64,000 nucleotides of DNA from Marinobacterium nitratireducens (GTDB lineage Bacteria; Pseudomonadota; Gammaproteobacteria; Pseudomonadales; Balneatricaceae), in the NCBI RefSeq assembly GCF_014645375.1, contig NZ_BMLT01000008.1:62001-126000 (forward strand), given 5' to 3'. Positions within the stretch are counted from its first letter, which is position 1. Every line of letters begins with the position of its first letter. The position numbers were made by a program, and so were the translations under genes. The notes under the pieces are model-generated. The model did no database searches, had not been told where the DNA came from, and worked only from the letters and a program-made list of their open reading frames with translations. This document shows, piece after piece, positions 36,297 to 45,689 of this stretch.

Positions 36297-36688
36297 GGTG
36301 CGGTTTCTGTCAGTGATACCCGGGTAGCGCCCGCCTGCTTGAGCGCATCCAGCAGCCGGATCATCGCCTGGGTGGTCAGCCCCGGCGCGACGCTGAGGGC
36401 GTAGAGATCATCCGGCGCTGCAGCGATGAGACCGGCCAGCGTGGCCGGATCCTGCGCGCTGTACTGCTGACCGTCGAACTCGAACAGGCCGTCATCGCTG
36501 ATCAGATGAATCCGTTTCAACGCGCGCTCCTGTGCGGCATTGTCGCCGGATGTCGACAGGTCGATCTGGCGCCACTGCATGAAGGACGACGACAGCATGA
36601 AGAACAGCAGCAGGATGAACACCACGTCGATCAGCGGTGTCAGGCTGATGGCGCGGCGTCGGGGCCCGGTCGCAAGATCAAGCCGCAT
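36293..36688 (-). CDS. exbD: ExbD family proton-channel protein, canonical copy
   Basis: The 131-residue product has a single membrane helix with the conserved Asp21 in LTPLIDVVFILLLFFML, followed by a periplasmic domain ending TRVSLTETAP. Together with ExbB it uses the proton gradient to drive TonB. It overlaps exbB by 11 nt and the second exbD by 4 nt. Confidence 0.92.
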   Translation of the reverse strand: MRLDLATGPRRRAISLTPLIDVVFILLLFFMLSSSFMQWRQIDLSTSGDNAAQERALKRIHLISDDGLFEFDGQQYSAQDPATLAGLIAAAPDDLYALSVAPGLTTQAMIRLLDALKQAGATRVSLTETAP

Positions 36689-37553
36689 GTCGCGACGGCT
36701 CCGACGTCTCGGCCAGTTTCGGCTTTCCCGGCCGGCAGGTGAACACGCGGGTGACGGCGTCGCTCATCAGCGCGGCGGCACGTTCTGTCTTGCGTTCGAG
36801 CCAGTGGTGCGCGGTGAGCACCGGAATCGCGACCGCCAGACCCACGGCTGTGGTGAGCAGCGCCTGCCAGATCCCGCCCGATAGCACCGACGGGTCGACC
36901 TGGTTGCCGGCGGCTTCCATCTGCTGGAAGGCGACGATCATGCCGAGAACGGTACCCAGAAGGCCCAGCAGAGGGCTCAGGGTGGCGATCACTTCGAGCG
37001 GACGCAGAAAGCTGCGCAACTGGTTCAGTCGCAGTGTCGCCACCCGCTCCAGTTCGTCTTTCAGCAGGCTGCTGTCGCGGCTGTCGTCGCTCAGCCCCCG
37101 GATGGCGAGCGCAACCAGTTCCGCAGCCGGACGGCGATCATTCAGTACTTCCAGCGCGCGCGTGGTCTGGCCGTTGCGCCAGAATTCGAGGCTGCGGTCG
37201 AGTTCGCGGTGGCTTTCCGGTCGCAGCCGGGCGAACTGCCACAGCTTGAGCAGTGCAATGCTCAGGGCAATGACCGAGAATCCGAGCAGTATCCAGACCA
37301 CCGGACCGCCGACCTGGAGAAAGCCGGCCAGCTGATCGGTCAGTGTGACTGGATCCAATCCGGAGGCCGAGGCATCGGCCGCCGCCAGGGCGCCGGGGTC
37401 GGCGAGGGAATCCGTTGGCGGGGGAGTGGCGTCTGACTCCGGGGACATGCTGTCCTGTGGCAAGTCAGTGTCCAAAGCCGGGGTGCTGCCCGACAGGGCG
37501 GCATTATCGCCCAGGGCCGGGGCCTGCGCTTGCCCCTTTGAGATCTCGTCCAT
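36678..37553 (-). CDS. exbB: ExbB/TolQ/MotA family proton-channel protein
   Basis: The 291-residue protein has three membrane helices: VVWILLGFSVIALSIALLKLWQ, then PLEVIATLSPLLGLLGTVLGMIVAF and GIWQALLTTAVGLAVAIPVLTAHHWLE. The last two carry the signature of the family (LGLLGTVxGM, LxTTAxGL). An Ala/Pro/Asp-rich N-terminal extension of about 75 residues is long for ExbB. It is the first gene of the iron-uptake set and stands just behind a Fur box. Confidence 0.93.
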   Translation of the reverse strand: MDEISKGQAQAPALGDNAALSGSTPALDTDLPQDSMSPESDATPPPTDSLADPGALAAADASASGLDPVTLTDQLAGFLQVGGPVVWILLGFSVIALSIALLKLWQFARLRPESHRELDRSLEFWRNGQTTRALEVLNDRRPAAELVALAIRGLSDDSRDSSLLKDELERVATLRLNQLRSFLRPLEVIATLSPLLGLLGTVLGMIVAFQQMEAAGNQVDPSVLSGGIWQALLTTAVGLAVAIPVLTAHHWLERKTERAAALMSDAVTRVFTCRPGKPKLAETSEPSRHAA

Positions 37554-37591
37554 CGTTCCAAATCCATTTATTTAATAACGCTGGTCGCAAT

Positions 37592-37610
37592 GGTAATCAT
37601 TATCATTACG
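37592..37610 (-). promoter_or_regulatory. Fur box upstream of exbB
   Basis: Read on the minus strand, the 19-mer CGTAATGATAATGATTACC matches 15 of 19 positions of the consensus GATAATGATAATCATTATC. It lies about 40 nt before the exbB start. Iron-Fur repression of exbB-exbD-exbD-tonB and perhaps the receptor, piuC and dehydrogenase genes follows from this. Confidence 0.85.
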
Positions 37611-37791
37611 AATGGCAACAATATGGGAGGCTGTTGCAGCAGCGCGAAAGAGATTTTCTCAGATGGAAGAGGGCGCAGATGGGATCCAGAACGTCTGCGC
37701 GAGTCCGGTGCGGTTGACGCTTTGACGGGAATTCAATAGGATGCGCAACGCTAATCGAGTATGCCGGCGGTAATGGCCGGTATCGCAACAA

Positions 37792-37868
37792 GTCCCCGTA
37801 GCTCAGCTGGATAGAGCAGCCGCCTCCTAAGCGGCAGGTCGGAGGTTCGAATCCTCTCGGGGACGCCA
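37792..37868 (+). tRNA. tRNA-Arg (anticodon CCT)
   Basis: A complete 77-nt cloverleaf with encoded CCA. The acceptor is GTCCCCG/CGGGGAC, and the anticodon arm is GCCGC-CTCCTAA-GCGGC with anticodon CCT, decoding AGG. The T arm is GGAGG-TTCGAAT-CCTCT. It is distinct from the ACG genes at 6195-6650. Confidence 0.97.
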
Positions 37869-38142
37869 TTGCATTGCGGGTCGTCCGATCCATTCCTTTT
37901 CCATCGGGTGTTGTCGCCTGGCTCACCGCACTTTCGCGGGCGTAAAGCCCCGTGTCTGCTGGGGAGGCGTCGCATCGCGCTCCGTTCAGAAACCCGCATG
38001 CCTGCTCAGACCGCCCGGTCAGGCGCCGGCGAGGCTTCGGTGTCCGCTATTCACAGGCGTTGACAGCGCCCCGACTGAACTACGCTTTGTTCTGAACTTT
38101 GCGAATGCCGGAAACGGCCCGGCCTGATAGAGGGAGAGCAAC

Positions 38143-38733
38143 ATGGCGATTCGAATTGTGTCCATCTGCGGCAGCGTGCGACCCGGCAACTACAGCGCCA
38201 AGGCAATGCAACTGGCCATTGACGAGCTGGCGAGTCTGCCCGACGTCGAGGTGACACCCGTGTATCTGGAAGCGCTGGAAATGCCGCTGCCGGGGCTGCC
38301 GGCCAGCAAGCCCGATGCCATCGAACAGTTCCAGCAAACCGTGAAGGGAGCGACGGGCGTGCTGCTGGTATCGCCGGAATACCATGGCGGTATCAGCAGC
38401 CCGATGAAACTTGCGATCGACAACCTGGGCTTCCCGAGCATGCTTGCCGACAAGCCGGTTCAGCTTATCGGCGTGGCGGCAGGGGTGATCGGCGCGATCA
38501 AGTCGACCGAGCAGCTGAGGGCGATCTGCGCCCATGTCGGTGCGATTCCGCTGCCCATGACGGTGTCGGTGGCGAAGGTGCAGCAGGTTTTCGACGAGGA
38601 GGGCAACTGCCGCGATGCGGAGATCGAGAAGTTCATTCGCCGCGCCGCCCGCAACCTTATCGAGTACATCCAGGACACCATTTGCCACAAGGTAAGTCTC
38701 GAAGAGGTGCTGCGCGGCGAGTCGGATGCCTGA
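38143..38733 (+). CDS. NADPH-dependent FMN reductase family protein
   Basis: The 196-residue flavodoxin-like protein has the FMN phosphate-binding start ISICGS-like (VSICGSVRPGNYSAKAMQ) and the flavin-stacking region LLVSPEYHGGISSPMKLAIDNLG, as in SsuE, azoreductase and chromate reductase relatives. It probably reduces FMN or quinones with NAD(P)H. It is a standalone gene with AGGGAGAG before the ATG, convergent with glxR. The physiological acceptor is unknown. Confidence 0.88.
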   Translation: MAIRIVSICGSVRPGNYSAKAMQLAIDELASLPDVEVTPVYLEALEMPLPGLPASKPDAIEQFQQTVKGATGVLLVSPEYHGGISSPMKLAIDNLGFPSMLADKPVQLIGVAAGVIGAIKSTEQLRAICAHVGAIPLPMTVSVAKVQQVFDEEGNCRDAEIEKFIRRAARNLIEYIQDTICHKVSLEEVLRGESDA

Positions 38734-38856
38734 TCCCGCCTGGATGTATCCGCCGCGCAGATCGGGGCGTACAACAGCGTTAGTTGTCGAATCGAGTGAT
38801 TCGCCACTGGCGCGGGGCCCCTGATCAGGCTCGTAGCGCGGCGCCTCGCGGCGAAC

Positions 38857-39744
38857 TCAGGATTCGTCGCGGATCGAGTGATTCGCCATATGCTCCAGCG
38901 CGCGGATCATGGCCGAGTGATCCCAGTCGCCGCCACCGAGCGCGACGCAGGTACTGAAGTTCTGCTGCGCCAGTGCCGTATTCGGCAGGTTCAGAGCCAG
39001 TTCCCGGGCGCCGCTCAGCGCCAGATTCAGATCCTTCTGGTGCAGCTTGATGCGAAAGCCCGGATTGAAGGTGCCCTTGACCATGCGCTCGCCATGAACC
39101 TCGAGAATCTTCGACGACGCGAAGCCGCCCATCAGCGCCTCTCGCACGCGGGCCGGATCCGCACCGGCCTTCGAGGCGAACAGCAGCGCCTCTGACACCG
39201 CCTGGATGTTCAGCGCGACGATGATCTGGTTGGCCACCTTGGCGGTCTGGCCGTCGCCGTTGCCGCCGACCAGGGTAATGTTCTGGCCCATGATGTCGAA
39301 CAGTGGCCTGGCGCGGGCGAAGGTTTCCTCGCTGCCACCGACCATGATCGAGAGGGTGCCGGCCTTGGCGCCGACCTCGCCGCCGGAGACTGGCGCGTCC
39401 AGGTATTCGGCTCCCAGGTCGTTGACACGCCTGGCGAAATCCTTGGTCGCCAGCGGCGAGATCGAGCTCATGTCGATCACCACCTTGCCGCGCGAAAGCC
39501 CTTCGGCGATGCCGTTGTCGCCGAACAGCACCTCTTCGACCTGCGGCGTGTCCGGTACCATCAGAATGATGAATTCGGCCGCGCGGGCCACCTCGGCCGG
39601 GCTGGCGCAGCCCTCTGCGCCGGCCAGTTCCGCCGGGACCGGGCTGCGGTGGGTCGATACAAAAAGCTGGTGGCCGGCGTTGGCAAGGTTCTGCGCCATG
39701 GGCAGGCCCATGATGCCGGTACCGATAAATCCGATATTGGCCAT
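38857..39744 (-). CDS. glxR: Tartronate semialdehyde reductase (2-hydroxy-3-oxopropionate reductase)
   Basis: This enzyme reduces tartronate semialdehyde, the product of Gcl, to D-glycerate with NAD(P)H. The 295-residue beta-hydroxyacid dehydrogenase has the Rossmann start IGFIGTGIMGLPMAQNLANAGH and the substrate loop DAPVSGGEVGAKAGTLSIMVGG. The catalytic Lys lies in KVANQIIVALNIQAVSEAL, and NPGFRIKLHQKDLNLAL follows. It is downstream of hyi on the same strand. Confidence 0.93.
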   Translation of the reverse strand: MANIGFIGTGIMGLPMAQNLANAGHQLFVSTHRSPVPAELAGAEGCASPAEVARAAEFIILMVPDTPQVEEVLFGDNGIAEGLSRGKVVIDMSSISPLATKDFARRVNDLGAEYLDAPVSGGEVGAKAGTLSIMVGGSEETFARARPLFDIMGQNITLVGGNGDGQTAKVANQIIVALNIQAVSEALLFASKAGADPARVREALMGGFASSKILEVHGERMVKGTFNPGFRIKLHQKDLNLALSGARELALNLPNTALAQQNFSTCVALGGGDWDHSAMIRALEHMANHSIRDES

Positions 39745-39827
39745 TGGTTGTCTCCGTTGTTTGTTTCAGTCTGTGGAGCGGGTGCGGCCCCACAGTTATT
39801 CGGTGTTCGAGGTGTCTCGTTGAAGGT

Positions 39828-39899
39828 GACGGGTTACGCGTGACGCGTGACTTGTCCGTGGAAACCGGATACATAGACCCGTAACCCGTAACCCGTCAC
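39828..39899. repeat. GTGACGGGTTACG / CGTAACCCGTCAC palindromic element with heptamer run
   Basis: In the glxR-hyi gap, GTGACGGGTTACGCGTGACGCG on one side and ACCCGTAACCCGTAACCCGTCAC on the other form an inverted repeat. It shares the GTAACCC heptamer with the array at 18156-18211. Confidence 0.75.
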
Positions 39900-40678
39900 T
39901 GCAATCCGTGCTCTTTCATCCAGCCCAGGCCCGCTTCGGTGGTCGTGGCGGGCTTGTACTCGCAGCCGATCCAGCCGTCGTAGCCGATGCGGTCGATAAA
40001 GCCGAAGATGAAGCGATAGTTGAGCTCACCGGTCCCGGGCTCGTGGCGGCCCGGATTGTCGGCCAGCTGCATGTGCCGGATGGCGCCGATATGGGCCTCC
40101 AGCGTCGGGCAGATATCGCCCTCCATGATCTGCATGTGATAGATGTCGTACTGCAGCGTCAGGTTGTCGCTGGCCACCCGGTCGCGAATGCGCAGCGCCT
40201 GCTGGGTGTTGTTGAGGAAGAAGCCCGGGATATCGCGGGTGTTGATCGCTTCCATGACCAGCCGGATACCGGCGTCTTCCAGCTTCTTCGCCGCGTACCT
40301 GAGGTTTTCGACGAAAGTGTCTTCGGCTTGGCTCGCGGACACGCCCTCAGGCTGTATGCCGGCCAGGCAGTTGACCTGTTCGTTGCCGAGGACTTTGGCA
40401 TAGGCGATTGCCCGGTCGACGCCGGCGCGAAATTCCTCGATGCGGTCCGGGTGGCAGGCGATGCCGCGCTCGCCCGCGGCCCAGTCGCCGGCCGGCAGGT
40501 TGAACAGCACCTGGGTCAGGCCGTTGGCATCCAGTTTTGCCTTGATCTCGCTGGCGTCGTAGTCGTACGGGAACAGGTATTCGACGCCTTCGAAGCCGGC
40601 TTTGGCGGCGGCATCGAAGCGGTCCAGAAAGTCGTGCTCGGTAAAAAGCATCGACAGGTTGGCGCAAAAGCGTGGCAT
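39896..40678 (-). CDS. hyi: Hydroxypyruvate isomerase
   Basis: Hyi interconverts hydroxypyruvate and tartronate semialdehyde. The 260-residue TIM-barrel protein begins MPRFCANLSMLFTEHDFLDRF and contains NLPAGDWAAGERGIACHP, EAINTRDIPGFFLNN, QYDIYHMQIMEGD and DNPGRHEPGTGELNY. All are characteristic of this family and carry the metal-binding Glu/Asp/His residues. It lies between gcl and glxR, separated from gcl by a short repeat. Confidence 0.93.
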   Translation of the reverse strand: MPRFCANLSMLFTEHDFLDRFDAAAKAGFEGVEYLFPYDYDASEIKAKLDANGLTQVLFNLPAGDWAAGERGIACHPDRIEEFRAGVDRAIAYAKVLGNEQVNCLAGIQPEGVSASQAEDTFVENLRYAAKKLEDAGIRLVMEAINTRDIPGFFLNNTQQALRIRDRVASDNLTLQYDIYHMQIMEGDICPTLEAHIGAIRHMQLADNPGRHEPGTGELNYRFIFGFIDRIGYDGWIGCEYKPATTTEAGLGWMKEHGLQ

Positions 40679-40699
40679 GGTGTTCTCCTTGTGGTCGGT

Positions 40700-40792
40700 G
40701 GAGGGGAGGGCAGGAATCGTAGGAGCCCGGTCCCCCGGGCGAATGGTGCCGGCGGTGGCAATTCGCCCACAGAGTGGGCTCCCACAAGATCG
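40700..40792. repeat. GTAGGAGCCC ... GGGCTCCCAC palindromic repeat
   Basis: The hyi-gcl gap holds GTAGGAGCCCGGTCCCCC-GGGCGAATGG facing ATTCGCCC and GTGGGCTCCCAC. It is of the REP type that is common in Pseudomonas-like genomes. A related GTGGGAGCGGCG ... CGCCGCGAATG sequence occurs after cheR near 60939. Confidence 0.7.
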
Positions 40793-40821
40793 GAGTCCCG
40801 CAGGCCCCCTTTCCCCCTGTG

Positions 40822-42546
<1,725 letters not shown>

Positions 42547-42805
42547 GGGGCGTCCTCCGGTGAGCTGTTGAGTGAAAACGATAAGCGGTTGACAGGGCCG
42601 CTTATGCGTTACATCAAAACAGTTCGGCTCCCGGATTTCAACAAAAAATGGAAATGTATTTCATGATGTGGATTTAAGGTGTTTTTTTCGATGCGTTTTG
42701 GAAAGCCGTTAGTCCTTTAAAAACAGATTATTGGGATGAATTTTGGTGCCGTTAAAGGCATTTTTGGAAACCGTTAAAAGTTTTATTTTATTTTGGAATC
42801 TATTT
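42547..42805. other. AT-rich spacer between gcl and the gntR-family gene
   Basis: The 259-bp gap is far richer in A/T than the rest of the window, with several T runs and repeated TTTTGGAA and CCGTTAAA words. It must hold the gcl promoter and the 3' end region of the regulator. No gene or clear GC-stem terminator was found. Confidence 0.5.
42649..42663. promoter_or_regulatory. Candidate IclR-family operator upstream of gcl
   Basis: TGGAAATGTATTTCA lies about 100 nt before the gcl start and contains the palindrome GAAAT-GT-ATTTC. It resembles the IclR box TGGAAATNATTTCCA. An IclR-type regulator is encoded at 54243-55067. Binding is inferred. Confidence 0.5.
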
Positions 42806-43564
42806 TCATTTTGTTGAGTGGGCGGGTTCCTGGCTGTCGTCAAGGGCGGCGCGTATCAGGCTTTTTTCCTCCTGTTCGATCTGACGCATCGCCTCGCTGA
42901 CATGATGGACGTGTGCCATGGCCGCCTTCTGCGCCCAGTTGGCCTGACCGCTGATCACGGCGTTGTAGATCTGCCGGTGGTGCTTGTCGATCTGCTGCTT
43001 GAACGCCTTGCGATGGCTGAGGTTCAGCACCGAGGCCTGAACCGAGTGCAGCATCAGGCTCTTGAGGCTGTTGAGAATGTGGATCAGCACCGGATTGTGC
43101 GAGGCCTCGGCGATGGCCCTGTGAAAGGCATGATCGAGCTCGGCGTTAGCCATCGGGTCGGCGGCTTCCATCGCCTCGAAAGCGCGGCTGATGCGATAGC
43201 GGTCCTTGTCGGTGGCGCGCTGGGCGGCCAGGTTCGCGGCCTGCCCCTCGAGCTGTTCGCGCACCTCGAGCAGGTCGAAGAGGGTGCGGGCATGGCCGAA
43301 ATAGAGCTGCATCAGCGGGCTTTCGTCTTCCGGCTCCGGCAGGATCGAGGCGACGAAGGAACCCTTGCCGTGGCGGGTCTCGATGATGCCGCGACCATGC
43401 AGCTCGTGCAGCGCTTCGCGAATGATCGATCGGGACACGCCGAGTTTTGCGGCCAGCTGGCGTTCGGACGGTATCTTTTGCTCGGGCGCCAGGCTGCCGT
43501 CGAGAATCAGTTGCTCGAGGCGGTGAGCGATGGCCTGGGCGATCGGCTGGTGTTTGTTATTCAT
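42806..43564 (-). CDS. FadR/GntR-family transcriptional regulator
   Basis: The 252-residue protein has an N-terminal winged helix (KIPSERQLAAKLGVSRSIIREALHELHGRGIIETRHGKGSFV). An all-helical FCD ligand domain has NAELDHAFHRAIAEASHN and HKAFKQQIDKHHRQIYNAVI, with the His/Asp metal-type ligands. Relatives include GlcC, LldR and PdhR, which sense small organic acids. ATG 43564 leaves a perfect ACTGGT-N3-ACCAGT palindrome 11 nt upstream; a GTG at 43576 would overlap it. It is divergent from the TRAP genes and likely controls them and itself. Confidence 0.9.
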   Translation of the reverse strand: MNNKHQPIAQAIAHRLEQLILDGSLAPEQKIPSERQLAAKLGVSRSIIREALHELHGRGIIETRHGKGSFVASILPEPEDESPLMQLYFGHARTLFDLLEVREQLEGQAANLAAQRATDKDRYRISRAFEAMEAADPMANAELDHAFHRAIAEASHNPVLIHILNSLKSLMLHSVQASVLNLSHRKAFKQQIDKHHRQIYNAVISGQANWAQKAAMAHVHHVSEAMRQIEQEEKSLIRAALDDSQEPAHSTK

Positions 43565-43574
43565 GGTTGCCGTC

Positions 43575-43589
43575 ACTGGTTGGACCAGT
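43575..43589. promoter_or_regulatory. GntR/FadR-type operator 1
   Basis: ACTGGTTGGACCAGT is a perfect palindrome around a 3-nt centre and matches the TGGT-N3-ACCA core used by LldR, PdhR and GlcC-like regulators. It lies directly before the regulator gene, which suggests autoregulation. Confidence 0.8.
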
Positions 43590-43681
43590 TCTCAGTCTAG
43601 TTGGGCAGGCCCCCGCGTGTGGCCTGTTTGAGCCGCTACTATCGGGTATTCCCCTACCAGCGTCCAATATCCCCGTCAAAA

Positions 43682-43696
43682 ACTGGTCGGACCAGT
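43682..43696. promoter_or_regulatory. GntR/FadR-type operator 2
   Basis: ACTGGTCGGACCAGT is identical to operator 1 in both half-sites. It lies 115 nt before dctP and 92 nt from operator 1, so one regulator could bridge or repress both divergent promoters. Confidence 0.8.
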
Positions 43697-43811
43697 TCGC
43701 AATTGAGTGGACGATCAACCGGGACCCGCTAAAACTCCTTCTCCATGTCGCTGCGAGCCCTGTCCTGCGGCGGTAACGCTAAAAATAACAACGCATCGAG
43801 AGAGTGAGTCT

Positions 43812-44924
43812 ATGAACAATCGGAACGACCACCAGACGGCGCCGCGGCGCGGCTTTCTGAAATCCCTTGTCCTGACCTCGGCGGCCATTTTCGGCGCCTC
43901 CGCGATTACGGCGGTACCGGCCCAGGCCGCAACGACCTGGAAAGTGCAGTCGGTTTGGGATGCCGGCACCGTGGGTTACACCCTGTTCGAGGATTGGTGC
44001 AACGGCATGGAAGAGAAAACCGGGGGTGAGCTCAAGTTCAAGTGCTTCCCGGCGAAATCCGTCGCAGCCGACAACAACGCGCTGTTCGACGCCGTGCGCA
44101 ACGGCGTGCTGCAGGGCATGAATCCCTTCACGCTCTACTGGTCCGGTAAGATTCCGGCCTCGGTGTTCCTGTCCTCCTACCCGGCCGGTCCCGACCAGCC
44201 GCACCAGTGGGACACCATGTTCTACAGCATGGGCATGCTGGACAAGACCCGCGAGATCTACAGGAAACTGGGGCTTTTCTACGTCGGTCCGATCCAGCAC
44301 GACGCCAACATCATTCACTCCAAGAAACCGGTCGACAGCCTCGATGATCTAAAGGGCATGAAGATCCGCCTGCCGGGTGGCATGGTGGCCGAGGTATTCC
44401 AGCAGTTCGGGGTTTCGACCGTCAGCCTGCCGGGCTCCGATATCTTCCCGGCGCTGGAAAAAGGCACCATCGATGCCGCCGATTACGTCGGACCCGCCGT
44501 GAACTACGAGCTGGGCTTCGCCCAGGTGACGGACAATATCCTGTTCGGGCCGCCGGGGGTCATGTCCATCTACCAGCCGGTCGACCTGATGGATCTGACG
44601 GTAAACCTGAGAGCCTGGGAAAAACTGTCGCCTAAGGTGCAGCAGATCGTCGAGGACGAGGTGCGTAACTACTCACAGCGCCACTATCTGACGATCCAGA
44701 AGCGCAACATCGAGGCGATGGAGAAGTTCAAGGCCTCTGGCAGCCATGTCTCCCGCCTGAGCCAGGAGGACCTGGAACGCTTCCGCCGGGCTGCCATTCC
44801 GGTCTGGTACAAGTGGGCCAACAAGGACGAGGACGCGCGCGCCATTTTCGACATGCAGCTCAAATACATGATGAACGACACCGTCGGCTACATCACGCCG
44901 GACGACATCAAGGGCATGGAATAA
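43812..44924 (+). CDS. dctP: TRAP transporter substrate-binding protein, Tat-exported
   Basis: This is the periplasmic receptor of a tripartite ATP-independent transporter. The 370-residue precursor has a twin-arginine signal (APRRGFLKSLVL ... AVPAQA). The body contains FKCFPAKSVAADNNALFDAVRNG, MKIRLPGGMVAEVFQQFGV and PALEKGTIDAADYVGPAVNYELGF, typical of the TakP/FcbT1 branch that binds 2-oxo or 2-hydroxy monocarboxylates. Glycolate, glyoxylate or lactate are plausible substrates from context; this is inferred. It is the first gene of dctPQM, with operator 2 upstream. Confidence 0.93.
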   Translation: MNNRNDHQTAPRRGFLKSLVLTSAAIFGASAITAVPAQAATTWKVQSVWDAGTVGYTLFEDWCNGMEEKTGGELKFKCFPAKSVAADNNALFDAVRNGVLQGMNPFTLYWSGKIPASVFLSSYPAGPDQPHQWDTMFYSMGMLDKTREIYRKLGLFYVGPIQHDANIIHSKKPVDSLDDLKGMKIRLPGGMVAEVFQQFGVSTVSLPGSDIFPALEKGTIDAADYVGPAVNYELGFAQVTDNILFGPPGVMSIYQPVDLMDLTVNLRAWEKLSPKVQQIVEDEVRNYSQRHYLTIQKRNIEAMEKFKASGSHVSRLSQEDLERFRRAAIPVWYKWANKDEDARAIFDMQLKYMMNDTVGYITPDDIKGME

Positions 44925-44939
44925 ACGGGCGAATCCACA

Positions 44940-44966
44940 CCGAAGGGGCAGGACCTGCCCCTTCGG
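44940..44966 (+). terminator. Intercistronic hairpin between dctP and dctQ
   Basis: A perfect 13-bp inverted repeat (CCGAAGGGGCAGG / CCTGCCCCTTCGG) with a single central base follows dctP. There is no T-run. It probably protects the dctP mRNA end or attenuates transcription, so that the binding protein is made in excess over the membrane subunits. Confidence 0.7.
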
Positions 44967-44990
44967 AGTCAACTTGAGAGGTAGACCATC

Positions 44991-45689
44991 ATGTCTGAGT
45001 TGGAAGGATTCGGTTTCGTCATGCCCCACTGGCTGTACTGGGGCTGGCTCGCGGTGATGCCGCTGATCATGCTCGCGCTGGACAGGTTCAAGTCCGCCGG
45101 CAAGGGGCGGGAAGCGCCGCCTCACCCGGTGATGGGCGAAGTCCAGGCGGACGAGGATCCGGTGATTCAGCGCCATTTCGAGGGTAACGGGCTGACCCGT
45201 GTCATCGACTGGATCAGCGAAAAGTCCGGTGTCTTCGTGGCGTTCTGGACGGTCAACGCCGTCTGTTTTTATTTCTTCGAGGTCGTCATGCGGTATCTGT
45301 TCAACATGCCGACCATCTGGGTGCACGAGGCCAGCTATCTGCTGCTGGGCATGCAGTATCTGATGGCTGGCGGTTTTGCGCTGCTGCACGGCGCCCATGT
45401 GCGGGTCGACGTCATGTACAACTTTCTGCCCGAGCGCGGCCGGGTCGGCATGGACATCTTCACCTCGATGTTTTTCTTCATTTTCGCGCTGGCCCTGACC
45501 GGGACTTCCTGGACCTTTTTCATGAACGCCTACTCGATCGGTGAAACCACCGTCGAGACCTGGGGAATCCAGTACTGGCCGGTGAAAGGCGTCATGCTGC
45601 TCGGTTCGGTGCTGATTCTGCTGGCCGGCATCTCGAAACTGATCAAGGACGTCGCGCTGTTCGTCCGTATGGGACGGGAGGCCTCCTGA
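44991..45689 (+). CDS. dctQ: TRAP transporter small membrane subunit
   Basis: The 232-residue subunit has an extra N-terminal helix (HWLYWGWLAVMPLIMLALD) and a charged loop, then the four-helix DctQ core. The core contains VVMRYLFNMPTIWVHEASYLLLGMQYLMAGGFALLHGAHVRVDV and YWPVKGVMLLGSVLILLAGISKLIKD. The long form agrees with the FcbT2/TakQ branch. Its TGA overlaps the ATG of dctM. Confidence 0.92.
   Translation: MSELEGFGFVMPHWLYWGWLAVMPLIMLALDRFKSAGKGREAPPHPVMGEVQADEDPVIQRHFEGNGLTRVIDWISEKSGVFVAFWTVNAVCFYFFEVVMRYLFNMPTIWVHEASYLLLGMQYLMAGGFALLHGAHVRVDVMYNFLPERGRVGMDIFTSMFFFIFALALTGTSWTFFMNAYSIGETTVETWGIQYWPVKGVMLLGSVLILLAGISKLIKDVALFVRMGREAS

Noticed and set aside
38789-38806. A copy of about 16 bp of the glxR 3' end (ATCGAGTGATTCGCCA) in the intergenic space
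   Set aside because: It is short and isolated, most likely a small local duplication with no visible function.
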